From Clostridia bacterium (GTDB lineage Bacteria > Bacillota > Clostridia > Christensenellales > Borkfalkiaceae): a stretch of DNA of 7,988 bases. The DNA is taken from contig JAIEAS010000119.1 in assembly GCA_029071285.1 (NCBI GenBank), forward strand, positions 1-7,988, in the 5' to 3' direction. The notes below the pieces were generated by a model, which saw only the letters and a list, made by a program, of their open reading frames with translations, was not told the origin of the DNA and searched no databases. Below, piece by piece: positions 6,478 to 7,988 of the stretch. The position numbers and the translations under genes are program-made. The number at the start of each line of letters is the position of its first letter. Position 1 is the first letter of the stretch.

Positions 6478-6771
6478 ATGGAAGATATGGAAGACGAAGA
6501 GCTTGACGGTGATATTATCGAGCTTATCGACGACGACGGAAAAATTATCAACTTCAAACTTCTGGACGTAACCGAGTACAAGGGAGTGAAATACACCCTG
6601 CTGCTCGCCGCCGAACCCAGCGACGAAATCGCCGACGACGAGGTGGTTATTTTCCGCCTGAACGAACAGGAGGAAAGTTTAGAGCCTATCGAGGACGAAA
6701 ACCTTTTGCAGGAAGTTTTCGATTTCTATCAGCAGGAAGCTGACGCGGAAGACGACACCGACGATAACTAA
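6478..6771 (+). CDS. DUF1292 family protein (YrzB-like)
   Basis: This 97-residue, strongly acidic cytoplasmic protein is of the DUF1292 type. Family hallmarks are the ELIDDDGKIINFKLLDVTEYKG stretch read as strand-turn-strand (about residues 15-36), then YTLLLAAEP, EVVIFRL and a C-terminal helix LLQEVFDFYQ. The molecular role is unknown. In many Bacillota it lies next to ruvX/yrrK and ireB/yrzL, and the ruvX neighbour fits. ATG at 6478 is one base after the ruvX stop, with GAGGGAG at 6463-6469, so coupled translation is likely. An in-frame start at 6445 would lie inside ruvX and put that ribosome site in coding sequence. The tail (about residues 85-97) is nearly all Asp/Glu/Ala, a low-complexity end. 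Confidence 0.92.
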   Translation: MEDMEDEELDGDIIELIDDDGKIINFKLLDVTEYKGVKYTLLLAAEPSDEIADDEVVIFRLNEQEESLEPIEDENLLQEVFDFYQQEADAEDDTDDN

Positions 6772-6786
6772 AAAGCCTTAGGCTTT
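6772..6786 (+). terminator. Small hairpin after the DUF1292 gene
   Basis: AAAGCC-TTA-GGCTTT forms a 6-bp stem immediately after the stop codon, with only the T residues of its own arm behind it. It is a weak terminator at best, and the larger hairpin at 6841-6871 is the better candidate for ending the operon. Confidence 0.35.
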
Positions 6787-6840
6787 GCGGCGTATCTTAA
6801 TTACTGTCGTATCTGAATGACTAATCACTAATCAAACGAT

Positions 6841-6871
6841 AAGCCGCCCGCGCGGAATGCGCGGGCGGCTT
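6841..6871. terminator. Bidirectional hairpin terminator between convergent genes
   Basis: A 13-bp perfect stem (6841-6853 with 6859-6871) with a five-base loop lies between the DUF1292 gene (plus) and the XRE gene (minus), whose 3' ends face each other. Its outer arm AGCCGCCCGCG is the same as in the terminator at 5442-5470. T-tracts on both sides are short (TTCGG on plus, TTATCG on minus), so termination efficiency is uncertain. Upstream, CTAATCA is repeated in tandem at 6821-6834. The rest of 6787-6891 shows nothing further. Confidence 0.65.
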
Positions 6872-6891
6872 CGGAAATCTGAAAGAAGCAA

Positions 6892-7104
6892 TTATTCGTC
6901 TTTTTGCCACTCCACAAGTTCGTCAAGCGATATTTCAAAAATATCCGCAAGGCGGCACAGCGTGTAGATATCTGGAGTGCTGTAGCCCGTTTCGTAGTTA
7001 CATATAAGGCTCTTTTTGCCGCAAATTTTTTGCGCGAGCTGCTCCTGCGTAAGGTTTAACTGCTTTCTGTAATATTTAATGTTTTCTGCAATTTTCGTTT
7101 TCAT
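6892..7104 (-). CDS. XRE/Cro-cI-family helix-turn-helix repressor (70 residues)
   Basis: This is a DNA-binding protein made almost only of an HTH_3 domain. Residues 5-16 (IAENIKYYRKQL) form helix 1. TQEQLAQKI (19-27) is helix 2, and KSLICNYETG (31-40) is the recognition helix and turn. TPDIYTLCRLADIFEISLDELV (43-64) supplies the last helices; there is no ligand or protease domain. The start ATG is at 7102-7104. Only a poor ribosome site precedes it, suggesting low expression. It is divergent from the lipoprotein gene, with about 90 bases between the two starts. Two palindromes in that gap are the obvious binding sites, so autoregulation and control of the neighbour are likely but inferred. 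It could instead belong to a degenerate phage-type switch; no other phage gene is visible. Confidence 0.9.
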   Translation of the reverse strand: MKTKIAENIKYYRKQLNLTQEQLAQKICGKKSLICNYETGYSTPDIYTLCRLADIFEISLDELVEWQKDE

Positions 7105-7108
7105 TTAC

Positions 7109-7137
7109 TTTACAAAAGTACAAGCTACTTGTATAAT
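7109..7137 (+). promoter_or_regulatory. Near-consensus sigma-A promoter of the lipoprotein gene
   Basis: TTTACA (7109-7114), an exact 17-base spacer and a perfect TATAAT (7132-7137) predict transcription from about 7144 and a leader of about 50 bases. The -35 begins five bases from the ATG of the divergent XRE gene. The spacer is almost entirely occupied by the first palindromic operator, so a bound repressor would block polymerase directly. Confidence 0.8.
7118..7134. promoter_or_regulatory. Operator O1, palindrome in the promoter spacer
   Basis: TACAAG-CTA-CTTGTA (7119-7133) is a perfect 6-bp inverted repeat with a three-base centre. It matches O2 apart from the centre and one outermost base. 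It lies between the -35 and -10 of the lipoprotein promoter and upstream of the XRE start codon, so it could control both directions. Confidence 0.75.
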
Positions 7138-7147
7138 ATAGTTACAA

Positions 7148-7164
7148 GTACAAGATACTTGTAC
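7148..7164. promoter_or_regulatory. Operator O2, 17-bp perfect palindrome
   Basis: GTACAAG-ATA-CTTGTAC is a perfect 7-bp inverted repeat with a three-base centre. Its centre is 30 bp from that of O1, close to three helical turns, so both dimers would sit on the same DNA face. It starts just after the predicted transcription start of the lipoprotein gene. An extra half-site TACAAG (7143-7148) abuts it. Confidence 0.8.
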
Positions 7165-7194
7165 TAAATATTTTAACCGAAAAGGAGAAGAATT

Positions 7195-7980
7195 ATGAAA
7201 AAATGGTTGCTTGCTTTAATCGCCGCAGTAGTGGCGGTGGCGGTGTGTGTGGGACTTTCCGCCTGTGCGGGCGGCAATGACGGCGGAGTCGTTGCCAAAG
7301 AGATAACTTTAAGCGAAACCTCGGTAACGCTTGAGCTTGACGGAGAAAAATCGCTTACGTACACGGTTGAGCCCGCGGAAGCGGAGGTAAAAATCGAAGT
7401 TTCCGACGAAACGGTTGTCAGATACGAAAACGACAAGCTTACGGCGGTTACCGTCGGTACGGCTACCGTTAAGGTTTACGCCGAAAAGAATTCGTCGGTT
7501 TACGCGGAGTGCGCCGTAACCGTAAACGCGCCCGAAGGTTTCAATTCCGTTTCGGGGGCGAGCTACAAATTTATCTGCCCCGAAAGCTGGACTAAAAAGA
7601 CGATGACGGGAGTCGTTGCGTATTACTTCAATTCCACGACGGGCTCGAACTTAAATCTGATTAACTCCGCTAAAATCGACGCAACGTGGACTATAACGGA
7701 AGAAGCGTATACCAGCACGCTGACGTCGTCCTATCAGCAGATGGGATATACGGTAAACTCTATGCAGACGAAGATTACCGACGACACGCACCTCGGCAAA
7801 AAACGCAGAGTTATCACCGTTGATTCACAGGTTAAGTATCTGGGCGTAACTATGAATATGCACCAGCAGCAGGCATTAATGCAGAGCGCAAATTACACCT
7901 ATACGCTGACCTTAACGTACGTGAACGATTACGACACTGAGGAGCCCGATTTAATCATTTCGCAGTTCGTTGTAAAATAA
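7195..7980 (+). CDS. Lipoprotein with Big_2 domain and PsbP/Mog1-like C-terminal domain
   Basis: This 261-residue protein is predicted to be anchored to the outer face of the membrane. Residues 1-23 are a lipoprotein signal peptide ending in the lipobox L21-S-A-C24. Residues about 36-110 are a bacterial Ig-like Big_2 domain (ITLSETSVTLELDGEKSLTYTV, then SDETVVRYENDKLTAVTVGTATV in order). Residues about 120-261 contain FICPESW (126-132), an SNLNLI strand and an alternating strand/helix pattern. This resembles the PsbP/Mog1/DcrB-like fold seen in other secreted lipoproteins, at moderate confidence. AGGAG at 7183-7187 sits seven bases before the ATG. The gene is complete, ending eight bases from the window edge. 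The upstream promoter is covered by two operators, so the divergent XRE protein is its probable repressor. The substrate or partner is unknown. Confidence 0.9.
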   Translation: MKKWLLALIAAVVAVAVCVGLSACAGGNDGGVVAKEITLSETSVTLELDGEKSLTYTVEPAEAEVKIEVSDETVVRYENDKLTAVTVGTATVKVYAEKNSSVYAECAVTVNAPEGFNSVSGASYKFICPESWTKKTMTGVVAYYFNSTTGSNLNLINSAKIDATWTITEEAYTSTLTSSYQQMGYTVNSMQTKITDDTHLGKKRRVITVDSQVKYLGVTMNMHQQQALMQSANYTYTLTLTYVNDYDTEEPDLIISQFVVK

Positions 7981-7988
7981 TTTATAAC

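Noticed and set aside
6821..6834. Tandem CTAATCA repeat as a possible attachment site or phase-variable tract
   Set aside because: There are only two copies of a 7-mer outside any promoter or gene, with no integrase nearby.
7173..7436. 87-codon minus-strand frame opposite the lipoprotein gene start
   Set aside because: It is a Ser/Thr/Ala-rich shadow of the Big_2-coding frame without a ribosome site.

Overview
The window looks like chromosome from an uncultured, gut-type member of the Clostridia (low- to mid-GC Bacillota, near Christensenellales/Borkfalkia-like lineages). The reasons are AGGAG-type ribosome sites, sigma-A style promoters, a ruvX-DUF1292 gene pair typical of Bacillota, a DUF6273-headed surface protein, a Big_2 lipoprotein, and intergenic repeats of the 'GTCATTCTGA' and 'CGTCATTGCG' kinds. 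The lineage is an inference from gene content; no marker here fixes it.

Layout. 1-198: the 3' end of an upstream transcript with a UUCG-loop terminator, then an 87-bp imperfect inverted repeat reaching almost to the ribosome site of the next gene. 199-5427: one very large gene for a 1742-residue membrane-anchored surface protein. It has a signal peptide, a DUF6273 head, about nine Ig/MBG-like beta modules, one transmembrane helix, and a roughly 264-residue cytoplasmic tail with coiled coil and a Gln/Met/Pro-rich segment. 5428-5786: a strong terminator, a 175-bp repeat cluster with perfect 10-bp inverted ends, and a probable promoter. 5787-5969: a 60-residue single-span membrane protein, with its own terminator. 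6048-6771: ruvX and a DUF1292 gene, translationally coupled, driven by a near-consensus promoter placed so that the ruvX message should be leaderless. 6772-6891: a bidirectional terminator region. 6892-7980: a divergent pair, a 70-residue XRE repressor (minus) and a 261-residue Big_2 lipoprotein (plus), sharing a short intergenic region with two palindromic operators.

How it fits together. ruvX-DUF1292 is a housekeeping module. The XRE/lipoprotein pair looks like a self-contained switch: one operator fills the spacer of the lipoprotein promoter and the second lies just downstream of the predicted transcription start. The giant protein appears to be a standalone transcription unit closed by a strong terminator. 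Its DUF6273 head carries a C-type-lectin-like terminal motif whose interior codons are suggestive of, but do not prove, diversity-generating mutagenesis. No reverse transcriptase or template repeat is present here.
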